Shown here one piece after another: positions 7,885 to 15,398 of a stretch of DNA of 64,000 nt. Source of the stretch: JAVVEH01 sp032251435 (lineage in GTDB: Bacteria > Verrucomicrobiota > Lentisphaeria > Oligosphaerales > MVZH01). The stretch covers positions 50,083-114,082 of the forward strand of contig JAVVEH010000008.1 of the NCBI GenBank assembly GCA_032251435.1. Direction: 5' to 3'. The notes under the pieces were generated by a model. The model saw only the letters and a program-made list of their open reading frames with translations. It did not search any database and was not told the DNA's origin. Positions within the stretch are counted from its first letter, which is position 1; each line of letters opens with the position of its first letter. The position numbers and the translations under genes were made by a program.

Positions 7885-8652
7885 TCAATCCCGATTTTTA
7901 CCCAAGAGCCGCAGCAAACCGTCCAATATCGTCAGCGGATGCGGGGGGCAGCCGGCGATGTGCAGATCCACCGGGACAACCGACCCGGCGCCGTTGCAGG
8001 CTTCGGCGTGGTCGATGAACGGCCCGCCGGAGATCGCACAGGCGCCCACGCAGATCACGATTTTGGGTTCGGGAACCGCATCGTAGGTCTTGCGCAGCGC
8101 CAGTTTCATGTTCTGGGTCACCGGGCCGGTGATCAGCAGGCCGTCCGCATGGCGCGGCGAGGCGACCATCTGGATGCCGAACCGCCCCAAGTCCCAGGCC
8201 AGCGTGTTGAGCACGTTCACATCGGCCTCGCAGGCGTTGCAGCCGCCGGCGCTGACCTGGCGCAGCTTGAGCGAGCGGCCGAGCAGGCTCTTGAGCCTGC
8301 CCGCCAGGGACTCCGCCAGCTCCAAGGCGGGCTTGTCCTGACCGATCACCAGATCCTCCCGCAGCCGGGTGCTCAATCGATAGTCCTGGCCAAACCGGAT
8401 CGCCTGATGAGGGCAGGCCGTCACGCACTCGTCGCAGAACAGGCATTTGCCCAAATCGAGGCGCATGGTGCCGTCGATTCCGATGGCGCCCACGGGGCAG
8501 GCATCGGCGCAGGCGCGGCAATCCGGCGGGCAGGCGGAGCGGTCCAGCACGGGCAGTCCGCGCAGGCGGTCGGGCAGCTCCGGCGGGGGGCCGGCGGGAT
8601 ATTTCATTGTCCGGTGTCGCTGGTGAAGACGGGCTAGCGCTATCTTGATCAT
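7885..8652 (-). CDS. Ehr complex small subunit fused to a ferredoxin domain
   Basis: Homologue of group 4 [NiFe]-hydrogenase small subunits (HycG/HyfI/NuoB family) with an N-terminal two-cluster ferredoxin domain, 255 aa. The ferredoxin part has a CPPDCRACADACP motif and CLFCDECVTACP (about residues 41-86). The NuoB-like part keeps the proximal [4Fe-4S] ligands: GGCNACEAD, CVGACAISGGPF and AGCPPHP. The first residues resemble the N terminus of other such fusions, which favours ATG 8652 over an internal ATG at 8607. It is the last gene of the operon. It should accept electrons from ferredoxin and pass them to the large subunit next to the membrane. Confidence 0.88.
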   Translation of the reverse strand: MIKIALARLHQRHRTMKYPAGPPPELPDRLRGLPVLDRSACPPDCRACADACPVGAIGIDGTMRLDLGKCLFCDECVTACPHQAIRFGQDYRLSTRLREDLVIGQDKPALELAESLAGRLKSLLGRSLKLRQVSAGGCNACEADVNVLNTLAWDLGRFGIQMVASPRHADGLLITGPVTQNMKLALRKTYDAVPEPKIVICVGACAISGGPFIDHAEACNGAGSVVPVDLHIAGCPPHPLTILDGLLRLLGKNRD

Positions 8653-8695
8653 GGGCGGTTCTCACTCTTGCCGCGGTGGCGCGGCGCAATCGTTT

Positions 8696-10231
8696 TCACA
8701 GGTCGAACCCGCAATACGAAAGGTTGAAGCTCTTGTTGCACAGGGGAAAATCCGAAATCTGCTGGTTGCGGAGCGCATACGCAAGGCCGGTCCAGTTGTG
8801 GAACGACGGATCAACCACCTTGTACCGGGCGAAGCGCCCGTTGGCATCGGTGACGGCGACATGGCAGATTTCGCCCCGCCAGCCCTCGACCAGCGAGACG
8901 GCCAGTTGGGACGGCGCCAGCCCGCCGGGCCGGGCCAGCGTCGCGCCCGGCGAAAGCGACCGCAACAGCTCGCGTATGAACAGGATCGACTGCTGGATCT
9001 CCAGCCAGCGGACATAGGCGCGGGCGAAGACATCTCCCGAGTTCCAGGTGGACACTGGCAGATGCACGAAGCGGAAAATTTCCGAAGGCTGGTCGTGGCG
9101 GACATCGCGGCTGACTCCCGCCGCGCGGGCGGGCGGCCCGACAATTCCCAGCTCCAGGCATGCCTCCGCCGGCAGCGGGCCGGTGTCCTCGAATCGGGCC
9201 ATTACCGAGGAGGTGTCCCACAGCAGATTCACGGCGTTGGTGGTGTCCTTCTCGGCCTCGCTAAGACGTTGCAGAAGCTTCGCGATGCGGGGCTCGTCCA
9301 CATCGAAGCCAACTCCGCCGGGGCGGATCATGCCCCGCCCGAAGCGGCTGCCGCAGAGCAAGGCCGAGAGATTCAGAAAATCGCCGCGGATGCGGCCGCA
9401 GTACGACGCGGTGGGGAGAAATCCCACGTCGTTGGCCAGCGCGCCCAGATCCCCCACATGGTTGGCCAGGCGCTCCAGTTCCAGGGCGACCGCCCGCAGC
9501 GACTGCGCCCGCGGCGAGGTCTGGCACGCCGTCAGCGCCTCGACCGCCTGGGCGTAGGCGGTCGTGTGCGCGATAGTCGAATCGCCGGACAGCGTCTGGG
9601 CGTAATGCAGCGAGCGCCCCGTCGGCCCGCCGATCAGCGCCTCCTCGACACCGCGGTGCTGATAGCCCAGCGAGATCTCCAGATGGAACACCTCCTCGCC
9701 GTGGCACTGAAAGCGGAAGTGCCCCGGCTCGATCACGCCCGCATGGACCGGGCCGACGGCCACCTCGTGCACTTCCTCGCCCTCCACGCGATAGTAGTCG
9801 CACACGCCCGGAACGATCGCCTCTCCCGCCGCCCGTCCCCAGGCGTCCCGCCCGGGCCGCCATGACGCGCGGTAGCGCACCGGCTTGAGCCAGGGGTGCC
9901 CCACGGGGCGGAGCCCGAACTGCTCAGCGATTTCACGCTCGAACAGGTGAACCTGCGGGCAGAGAGGGGTCAGCGCGGGAAACTCCTCGCCGGAGACGGC
10001 GGCGCGGGCCACGCGAATCCGGTTCTCTTCGTCGTCAGCCAGTACCGCATAGAGTTCCACGGTGTCATCCTGAGCGGATGCGGCGCCGAAATAGGCCGCA
10101 ACCCGCTGCCCGGCGGCGGCGGCGGCGAGAACCGCCTGGCCGAAGGCATCTATGGAAAGCCGGGGGACGGCGGTGAGTTCCACCGCCTGCCCGTTGCTCA
10201 GCGTCACCAGATTCATCACGTTGGCCGTCAC
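8696..10231 (-). CDS. Ehr complex large subunit (NuoC-NuoD/HycE-like) lacking Ni ligands
   Basis: About 511 aa. The N-terminal 100-120 residues are NuoC-like (ERE-IAEQFGL...GHPWL); the rest is HycE/NuoD-like. In true hydrogenases the region after HRGVE carries RxCGICG. Here it reads TLSGDSTIAHTTAY (about residues 213-225) with no Cys. At the C terminus DPCxxC is replaced by LSYCGFDL, a single Cys. A NiFe centre is therefore not expected, as in energy-converting-hydrogenase-related (Ehr) complexes. I chose GTG 10231: GGAGG lies 7 nt upstream, and GTGA overlaps the stop of the preceding gene. ATG 10216 is an alternative. Confidence 0.88.
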   Translation of the reverse strand: MTANVMNLVTLSNGQAVELTAVPRLSIDAFGQAVLAAAAAGQRVAAYFGAASAQDDTVELYAVLADDEENRIRVARAAVSGEEFPALTPLCPQVHLFEREIAEQFGLRPVGHPWLKPVRYRASWRPGRDAWGRAAGEAIVPGVCDYYRVEGEEVHEVAVGPVHAGVIEPGHFRFQCHGEEVFHLEISLGYQHRGVEEALIGGPTGRSLHYAQTLSGDSTIAHTTAYAQAVEALTACQTSPRAQSLRAVALELERLANHVGDLGALANDVGFLPTASYCGRIRGDFLNLSALLCGSRFGRGMIRPGGVGFDVDEPRIAKLLQRLSEAEKDTTNAVNLLWDTSSVMARFEDTGPLPAEACLELGIVGPPARAAGVSRDVRHDQPSEIFRFVHLPVSTWNSGDVFARAYVRWLEIQQSILFIRELLRSLSPGATLARPGGLAPSQLAVSLVEGWRGEICHVAVTDANGRFARYKVVDPSFHNWTGLAYALRNQQISDFPLCNKSFNLSYCGFDL

Positions 10232-11661
10232 GGTGTAACCTCCAGGAAGTGGGTGGCATCGGTCAGCAGCGTCTTCAGGGGGCCGGGAATGTACAGCCCC
10301 AGCATCAGGACAAGCGCCATCAACAGAACCAGGGGCAGGCCGGTAAGCCACCCGTCGCGGTACGCTGTGGCGCGCGCCGCGGCGCTGGCCCGTCCCTGCA
10401 CGACGGCCAGAACCGTCGCGCCCATGCCGATAAAAACCAGCAGCAAGAAAAACAGGAACAGCCCGCCCGCGACAAAGCGCCCCTGGCCAAAGGCGGCGTT
10501 GAAAATCATGAATTCGCTCACGAAGGGGCCAAACGGCGGCGAACCGATGATCGCCAGAAAGCCCGCCATGAACAGCGCGCCCGAGAGCGGCAGACGACGC
10601 AGCGCGCCGCTGACCACGTCGGTGGTCTTGCCGCCATACGCGCGGTGGATGTTTCCCGCCGACAGGAAAAGCACTCCCTTGCAGGCCGCGTTGTTGACCA
10701 TATGCAGCAGCGTGCCGAAGACCGCCGGGCCGCCGATGCCCAGACCGAGAACGAGAATACCCATGTGCTCGACGCTGGAATAGGCCAACATGCGCTTGAA
10801 ATCGCGCTGCCCGACCATGAACACCCCGGCCACGGCCATGGAAAACAGGCCGATGAAAATCAGCAGACGGCCGGTGTACGCCCCCTCGTGGGCGGCCAGG
10901 CACACATGATACACGCGCAGGATAGCCAGGAAGGCGCAGCTGGTGACACCGCCGGCGAACAGGGCGCCGACCACACCGGGCGCTTCGCCATAGGCGTCGG
11001 GCTTCCAGGTGTGCATCGGCGCCAGACCCATCTTGGTGCCATAGCCCACCAGCAACAGCACGAAGCCGGCATGCAGCCATGGCTTGGAGAGATTGGGCGC
11101 TTCGCGCAGCAGGTGGTCGAAGGTCAGCGACGACTCCAGTCCGGCGTGCAGCAACGAGTACCCCAGAAAGAACGACCCGAGCAGCGCCAGCGCGATGCCG
11201 ATCGAGCCGACCAGAAGGTATTTCCATGTCGCCTCGATCGACCGCGGCGTGTGGTTGAAATAGATCAGCGGCGCCGCCAACAGGGCCGTGGCTTCGACCG
11301 CTACCCACATCAGCCCCAGATGGTGCGACCAGGCGACCAGGGTCATCATCCCCAGCAGAGATATCATGGATGCGCAGAACATGCGGTTGGACCGCTCCTG
11401 GCGGTAGCGCAGATAGCCCACCGTGTAAAACGAGCAGACCAGAAACAGACCGCTGATTGTCGCCAGCACCAGCCGTCCGGGCGGATCCAGCACGAACCAG
11501 CCGGACACCATCGCCAGTTCAGGCCGCCACAGGACGCAGGCGACCCCGCCGGCGTGACCCACACCCGCCGCCGGAATCAACCACGGCCGCCAGCGGTTGG
11601 ATGGAAAAGCCAAGGCGATGGCCGCCAGCAGAACCGGACCCAGAATCAGTGCATACGCCAT
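10228..11661 (-). CDS. HyfF-like proton-pumping membrane subunit
   Basis: Antiporter-like membrane protein of the NuoL/M/N superfamily, 477 aa with about 14 hydrophobic segments, closest in type to hydrogenase-4 subunit F. The central segment with GTKMGLAPMHTWKPDAYGEAPG carries the conserved channel Lys. QRDFKRMLAYSSVEHMG is the broken-helix/Lys signature, and NNAACKGVLFLSAGN the next conserved helix. The membrane arm of such complexes couples electron transfer to ion transport. It starts 4 nt after the HyfE-like gene and its stop overlaps the large-subunit GTG. Confidence 0.92.
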   Translation of the reverse strand: MAYALILGPVLLAAIALAFPSNRWRPWLIPAAGVGHAGGVACVLWRPELAMVSGWFVLDPPGRLVLATISGLFLVCSFYTVGYLRYRQERSNRMFCASMISLLGMMTLVAWSHHLGLMWVAVEATALLAAPLIYFNHTPRSIEATWKYLLVGSIGIALALLGSFFLGYSLLHAGLESSLTFDHLLREAPNLSKPWLHAGFVLLLVGYGTKMGLAPMHTWKPDAYGEAPGVVGALFAGGVTSCAFLAILRVYHVCLAAHEGAYTGRLLIFIGLFSMAVAGVFMVGQRDFKRMLAYSSVEHMGILVLGLGIGGPAVFGTLLHMVNNAACKGVLFLSAGNIHRAYGGKTTDVVSGALRRLPLSGALFMAGFLAIIGSPPFGPFVSEFMIFNAAFGQGRFVAGGLFLFFLLLVFIGMGATVLAVVQGRASAAARATAYRDGWLTGLPLVLLMALVLMLGLYIPGPLKTLLTDATHFLEVTP

Positions 11662-11665
11662 GGAT

Positions 11666-12307
11666 TTACTCCTTCAATTCGGCCAAAAGGCGCGTGTCCA
11701 GCGATGAGAACGCGCGGTTGATGTGATTGACGATGATGCAGATGACAAAGATGGCCACGAACAAGTCCAGCAGCACCCCCATCTCCACCACCAGGGGCAT
11801 CGATTCGACCAGCAGCAGACCGAAGATGAAAATGCCATTTTCGAGAACCAGGTAGCCGATGACCTGGCTGATCGCCTTGAAGCGAGTGGTCAGCAGGATG
11901 AATCCCGCCAGAACGGTTGCCAGGGAGGCGGGAACCACCAGGGGAGCCGTGTGCTGGTCCGCCAGGGGAAGATGGGCGGCGAACACCATGGCGAACCCGG
12001 TGGCCAGCGCACCCAAGAGCATCGACGGGATGAACCCGATCAAAGGTTCGACCTCGCGCTTGATCTGCGCTTCGCGAAGCGCCCGGAACAGCATCGCCGG
12101 AATGACGATGGCCTTGAGCGCGATGGCGGCCAGCGACAGGCCGGCGGATGGAAGGCTCAGGTGCTCGTGCATGAGCAGGGGCGCCAGCCCCAGCAGCGCG
12201 CCTTGCGCGGCCACCACCCGGATGATAGTGCGCAGACGGCTGGTGCCCAGTACGAACAGATTCAGCATGAGCACGATGACCAGCAGTGAATTGATGGTGG
12301 AATTCAT
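11666..12307 (-). CDS. HyfE-like membrane subunit
   Basis: Small membrane protein, 213 aa with about six or seven hydrophobic segments, matching hydrogenase-4 subunit E (216 aa in E. coli) in length and pattern. NuoK-like features are ALKAIVIPAML with a membrane-embedded Lys and QVIGYLVLENGIFIFG with a conserved buried Glu. These acidic and basic residues form part of the ion path. It lies between the HyfC- and HyfF-like genes with gaps of 4-6 nt, as in hyf operons. Confidence 0.9.
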   Translation of the reverse strand: MNSTINSLLVIVLMLNLFVLGTSRLRTIIRVVAAQGALLGLAPLLMHEHLSLPSAGLSLAAIALKAIVIPAMLFRALREAQIKREVEPLIGFIPSMLLGALATGFAMVFAAHLPLADQHTAPLVVPASLATVLAGFILLTTRFKAISQVIGYLVLENGIFIFGLLLVESMPLVVEMGVLLDLFVAIFVICIIVNHINRAFSSLDTRLLAELKE

Positions 12308-12313
12308 GTTTGA

Positions 12314-13228
12314 TTACCTTACCAGAAGAATGAAACCAAAACCGCAGAAAAGCGCCGCCGCGATCAACAGATACGGCACATGCGGCATTCTCAAACGGGC
12401 CATGACCGATTCGATCATGCCGACCACAACCGCCAGACCCAGCATTTCGGCAATAAACAGAAGCCAGTTCAGCCCGGCGCTGCCGAACTGGAATGGCGCG
12501 GCCACATGCAGAAAAAGAGCCCCAAGCACGAAAAGCTTGAGCGACGCGCCGTACAGAACCAGCCCCAGCAGCGGCCCCCCGTGATCGAGCACCATCACCT
12601 CGTGGATCATGGTCAGTTCCAGGTGCGTGTTGGGATCGTCGACCGGGATGCGGCAGTTTTCCGCCAGCAGGATGATGAACAGTCCGATCACCACCAGAAT
12701 CAACGGCGCCGACACGGCCTGCAACGACACTCCCAGCGGCCCGTGCAACATGCCGGTCAAGGTCAGCGAACCGGAGATTTTGGCCAGCACCAGCAACGCG
12801 AAGAACAACGCCGGCTCGGAAAAGCAGGCGAAGGTGACTTCGCGGGCCGCCCCCATCCCCTCGAATGAGGATCCGGTGTCCAGGGCGGCCGCCGTCGTGA
12901 AGAACCGCCCCAGTCCCAGCAGGTAGGCGAACAGAATCGCGTCGCCGATGAAGGCGATCGGCGCATCGAAGGAGCCTAGAGGAACCAGCAGACCCGCCAG
13001 CGCCACCGTGACCAGAGATACGACCGGGGCCGCCAGGAACACCCACGTCGTGGTCGTGCTGATGACAAACCCTTTGCGCATCAGCTTGGCCAGGTCGTAG
13101 TACGCTTGGAACAGCGGCGGGCCGACCCGCCCGGCGAAGAGAGACTTGGTCTTGTTAATCACCCCCAGCAGCAGCGGGGGCATGGTCAGCATGAGCAGCA
13201 CGTGAATTAAGATGTTGATGGTAATCAT
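12314..13228 (-). CDS. HyfC/NuoH-like membrane subunit
   Basis: Membrane subunit that connects the hydrophilic module to the antiporter-like arm (NuoH/HycD/HyfC family), 304 aa. Signatures are KTKSLFAGRVGPPLFQAYYDLAKL near the N terminus and AENCRIPVDDPNTHLELTMIHE in the loop facing the peripheral arm. The conserved Arg, Asp and Glu residues of NuoH loops are retained. ATG 13228 comes 2 nt after the stop of the upstream subunit. A longer in-frame reading to 13555 runs antiparallel through that gene and is rejected. Confidence 0.92.
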   Translation of the reverse strand: MITINILIHVLLMLTMPPLLLGVINKTKSLFAGRVGPPLFQAYYDLAKLMRKGFVISTTTTWVFLAAPVVSLVTVALAGLLVPLGSFDAPIAFIGDAILFAYLLGLGRFFTTAAALDTGSSFEGMGAAREVTFACFSEPALFFALLVLAKISGSLTLTGMLHGPLGVSLQAVSAPLILVVIGLFIILLAENCRIPVDDPNTHLELTMIHEVMVLDHGGPLLGLVLYGASLKLFVLGALFLHVAAPFQFGSAGLNWLLFIAEMLGLAVVVGMIESVMARLRMPHVPYLLIAAALFCGFGFILLVR

Positions 13229-13230
13229 AG

Positions 13231-15225
13231 TCAGTTTCCTAGTCTTCCCCACAGCAGCAGCGCCAGCAGCGCCAGCAGGAAGTAGACGACATAAATGTGG
13301 ACTTTGCCCTGCTGTAGCAGGCGCAGCCTGGGCAGGAGCCGCTCCGCCATGTGGAAAATCGGCAGGATAAGCCGTTCCAGAACTGTATCGGGCGTGTCGC
13401 CCTGGTAGCGCGTCGCCGTCGGCAGGAACCCTTGGATTTGCGGCGCGTGCCTCACTGGCCACAGCGCCCAGGCGAACAGCGCCGCCAGGGTCTGGCCAAA
13501 GGAGGATCCCGTGTATTGCATGCGGAAGGCGGGTCTGGCATAGCCGCAGTCCCACGTCCCCGCGCTAGCCACGTTCCGCCGCCGTAACAGCAGTCGAAGC
13601 GGCAGCCCCAGCGCCGCGACGGCCCCCATGAGGACGACACCCATGACGCTGATCCAGGACAAGGGCGCCACGCTCAGGATGGGCGGGATCGTCGCCGCGC
13701 CGCCGCCGGCCCAATTCTCGGCCGCCCGGTCGAGCAGGGGCACCGTCAGCCAGGGGAGGATGCCCAATACCAGGCATCCCGCCGCCAGCGCCGCCATCGG
13801 TCCCAGTAGGGTCATGCCCGGATCGTGAGCCGCGATCGCGGCCCCGCTGCGCGGGCCGCCCAGGAACATCACGCCAAAGAGCTTGACGAAACACACTACC
13901 GCCAAGGCGCCGATCATCGCCAGTGCCGCCGCCGCCAGCGCCGCCGTCGGCCAGGAGACACCGCCGTCGGTGCCCAGCGTGCCGAACAGCCCCAGGTAGA
14001 GCAGCCACTCTCCGGCGAAGCCGTTGAGGGGCGGCAGGGCGCAAATCGCCACCGACGCCAGGGCGAAGAGGCAGGTGACGCGTGGCATCCGCCCGGCCAG
14101 CCCGCCCAGGCGGTCGATCTGCCGCGTCCCGGTGGCGTGGATCACCGCGCCGGCACCGAGGAACAGCAGCGACTTGAACAGGCTGTGGTTCCATACATGC
14201 AGCAACGCGCCGCCCAGCCCAAGAACCACCCAATCCATGCGGTTCAGCGACCGTCCCAGCAGCGCCAGCCCCACGCCCATGGCGATAATGCCGATGTTCT
14301 CGATGCTGCTGTAGGCCAGCAGCCGTTTCAGATCATGCTGGGCGATCGCGAAGGCCAGTCCAAGAATTCCGCTGGACACCCCCGCCACCAGCAGCACGGC
14401 GCCCCACCAGACCGGGCCGGGACCCAGCAGGGAGGCCATGCGGACGATGCCGTAAAGCCCCATCTTCAGCATCACGCCCGACATCACCGCCGAGACGTGG
14501 CTCGGCGCGTTGGCGTGGGCGCCGGGCAGCCAGACATGCAGCGGCATGAGACCGGCCTTGAAGCCGAACCCAAGCAACGCCAGCACAAAGATGCCGCTCG
14601 CCAACCCCGTCCCACAGACTTCCGAAGGTACCGGCGACAAGGCGAACGAACCCGTCGCCTGGCGGAACAATGCGAACATCGCGAACAAGAGCATCGTGCC
14701 CACATGTGTCGCGACCAGATAAATCCAACCCGCGCGCCGCACCGCGGGCAGATCGTCCTCGGCGGTGGCCGCGAAAAAGGCCGCCAGCGCCATCACCTCC
14801 CAGGCGACCAGAAACAGCACCCCGTCGCGGGAGACCACCACCAGCGCCATCGAGCCCGCGAGCATCCCGTAAAAAAAACTCACCTTGCGCCCGTTGGCGG
14901 GATTCTCGCTCTGCCGCCAATACCCCAGACCGTAGAGCGCTCCTAGCACCGGCACCACGAACACCGGGGCCAGAAACACGATGCTGATGGGATCCACCGC
15001 GACGGAGAACCGGCCCAGCGACGCCAGAGCCGCCAAGTCGAGCGAAGCCGGCCGGGGATCCCGGAGCGCCAGCGCCAACCCCGTCAATCCCAGCGCGCCG
15101 CCGACGACCATCAGCGCCGCCCCCAAACGCTGGCGGATGACCGAACGCCGCGGCCCCAGCAACGCCGGAACGCCACTGCTCAGCAACGCTACAATACCAG
15201 CCAATATCCACCACAGACTTGTCAT
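13231..15225 (-). CDS. HyfB-like antiporter subunit, copy 1
   Basis: NuoL/MrpA-type membrane protein of the HyfB family, about 664 aa with roughly 15 membrane segments. Core signatures are GFKAGLMPLHVWLPGAHANAPSHVSA, QHDLKRLLAYSSIENIG and HVWNHSLFKSLLFLGAGAV. The C-terminal extension carries WDCGYARPAFRMQYTGSSFGQT, typical of HyfB. The protein is a clear paralogue of the next gene upstream (15399-17432). ATG 15225 matches the paralogue's N terminus; an in-frame ATG at 15264 adds 13 residues and cannot be excluded. Confidence 0.92.
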   Translation of the reverse strand: MTSLWWILAGIVALLSSGVPALLGPRRSVIRQRLGAALMVVGGALGLTGLALALRDPRPASLDLAALASLGRFSVAVDPISIVFLAPVFVVPVLGALYGLGYWRQSENPANGRKVSFFYGMLAGSMALVVVSRDGVLFLVAWEVMALAAFFAATAEDDLPAVRRAGWIYLVATHVGTMLLFAMFALFRQATGSFALSPVPSEVCGTGLASGIFVLALLGFGFKAGLMPLHVWLPGAHANAPSHVSAVMSGVMLKMGLYGIVRMASLLGPGPVWWGAVLLVAGVSSGILGLAFAIAQHDLKRLLAYSSIENIGIIAMGVGLALLGRSLNRMDWVVLGLGGALLHVWNHSLFKSLLFLGAGAVIHATGTRQIDRLGGLAGRMPRVTCLFALASVAICALPPLNGFAGEWLLYLGLFGTLGTDGGVSWPTAALAAAALAMIGALAVVCFVKLFGVMFLGGPRSGAAIAAHDPGMTLLGPMAALAAGCLVLGILPWLTVPLLDRAAENWAGGGAATIPPILSVAPLSWISVMGVVLMGAVAALGLPLRLLLRRRNVASAGTWDCGYARPAFRMQYTGSSFGQTLAALFAWALWPVRHAPQIQGFLPTATRYQGDTPDTVLERLILPIFHMAERLLPRLRLLQQGKVHIYVVYFLLALLALLLWGRLGN

Positions 15226-15289
15226 AGTTTCTGATTTCCGCGGCTCCTTGGCCGCCTTTAACATTGACCCTTTTCGGAAAGATGTCCGC

Positions 15290-15346
15290 CCCCACTGGCA
15301 GCGAGCCAGTAGGGGCGCTGATTTAGGCGGATCCGCCGCCTAAATC
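15290..15346. repeat. Two strong hairpins between the HyfB paralogues
   Basis: The 173-nt gap 15226-15398 has no gene. CCCCACTGGC / GCCAGTAGGGG (15290-15315, one bulge) and GATTTAGGCGG / CCGCCTAAATC (15320-15346, loop of 5) form adjacent stems. A GC-rich stretch with CGCCGGC...GCCGGTGC follows. No T run is seen on either side, so these are more likely mRNA-processing or attenuation structures, or a small intergenic repeat, than a simple terminator. Confidence 0.55.
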
Positions 15347-15398
15347 TCTACCATTCGAGGCGCCGGCACGAGGCCGGTGCTGGGTTCCGAGCGTCTGT

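Noticed and set aside
7466..7888. Minus-strand 140-codon frame across the tRNA-Gln repeats
   Set aside because: It reads the antisense of tRNA-Gln and two repeat units, so its protein is just the repeat translated.
8645..9865. 406-codon plus-strand frame antisense to the large subunit
   Set aside because: No domain-like sequence; a high-GC shadow.
8696..10231. Call of a functional [NiFe]-hydrogenase large subunit
   Set aside because: Both Ni-binding CxxC motifs are absent, so a hydrogenase label would be misleading.
10249..11721. 490-codon plus-strand reading frame
   Set aside because: It runs antisense to the HyfF-like and neighbouring genes, is rich in Gln/Arg/His low complexity, and reflects high G+C rather than a gene.
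11646..15295. Long alternative frames on the minus strand (11646-13046, 14333-15295)
   Set aside because: They overlap clear membrane-subunit genes in another frame and have Arg/Gly-rich shadow sequences.
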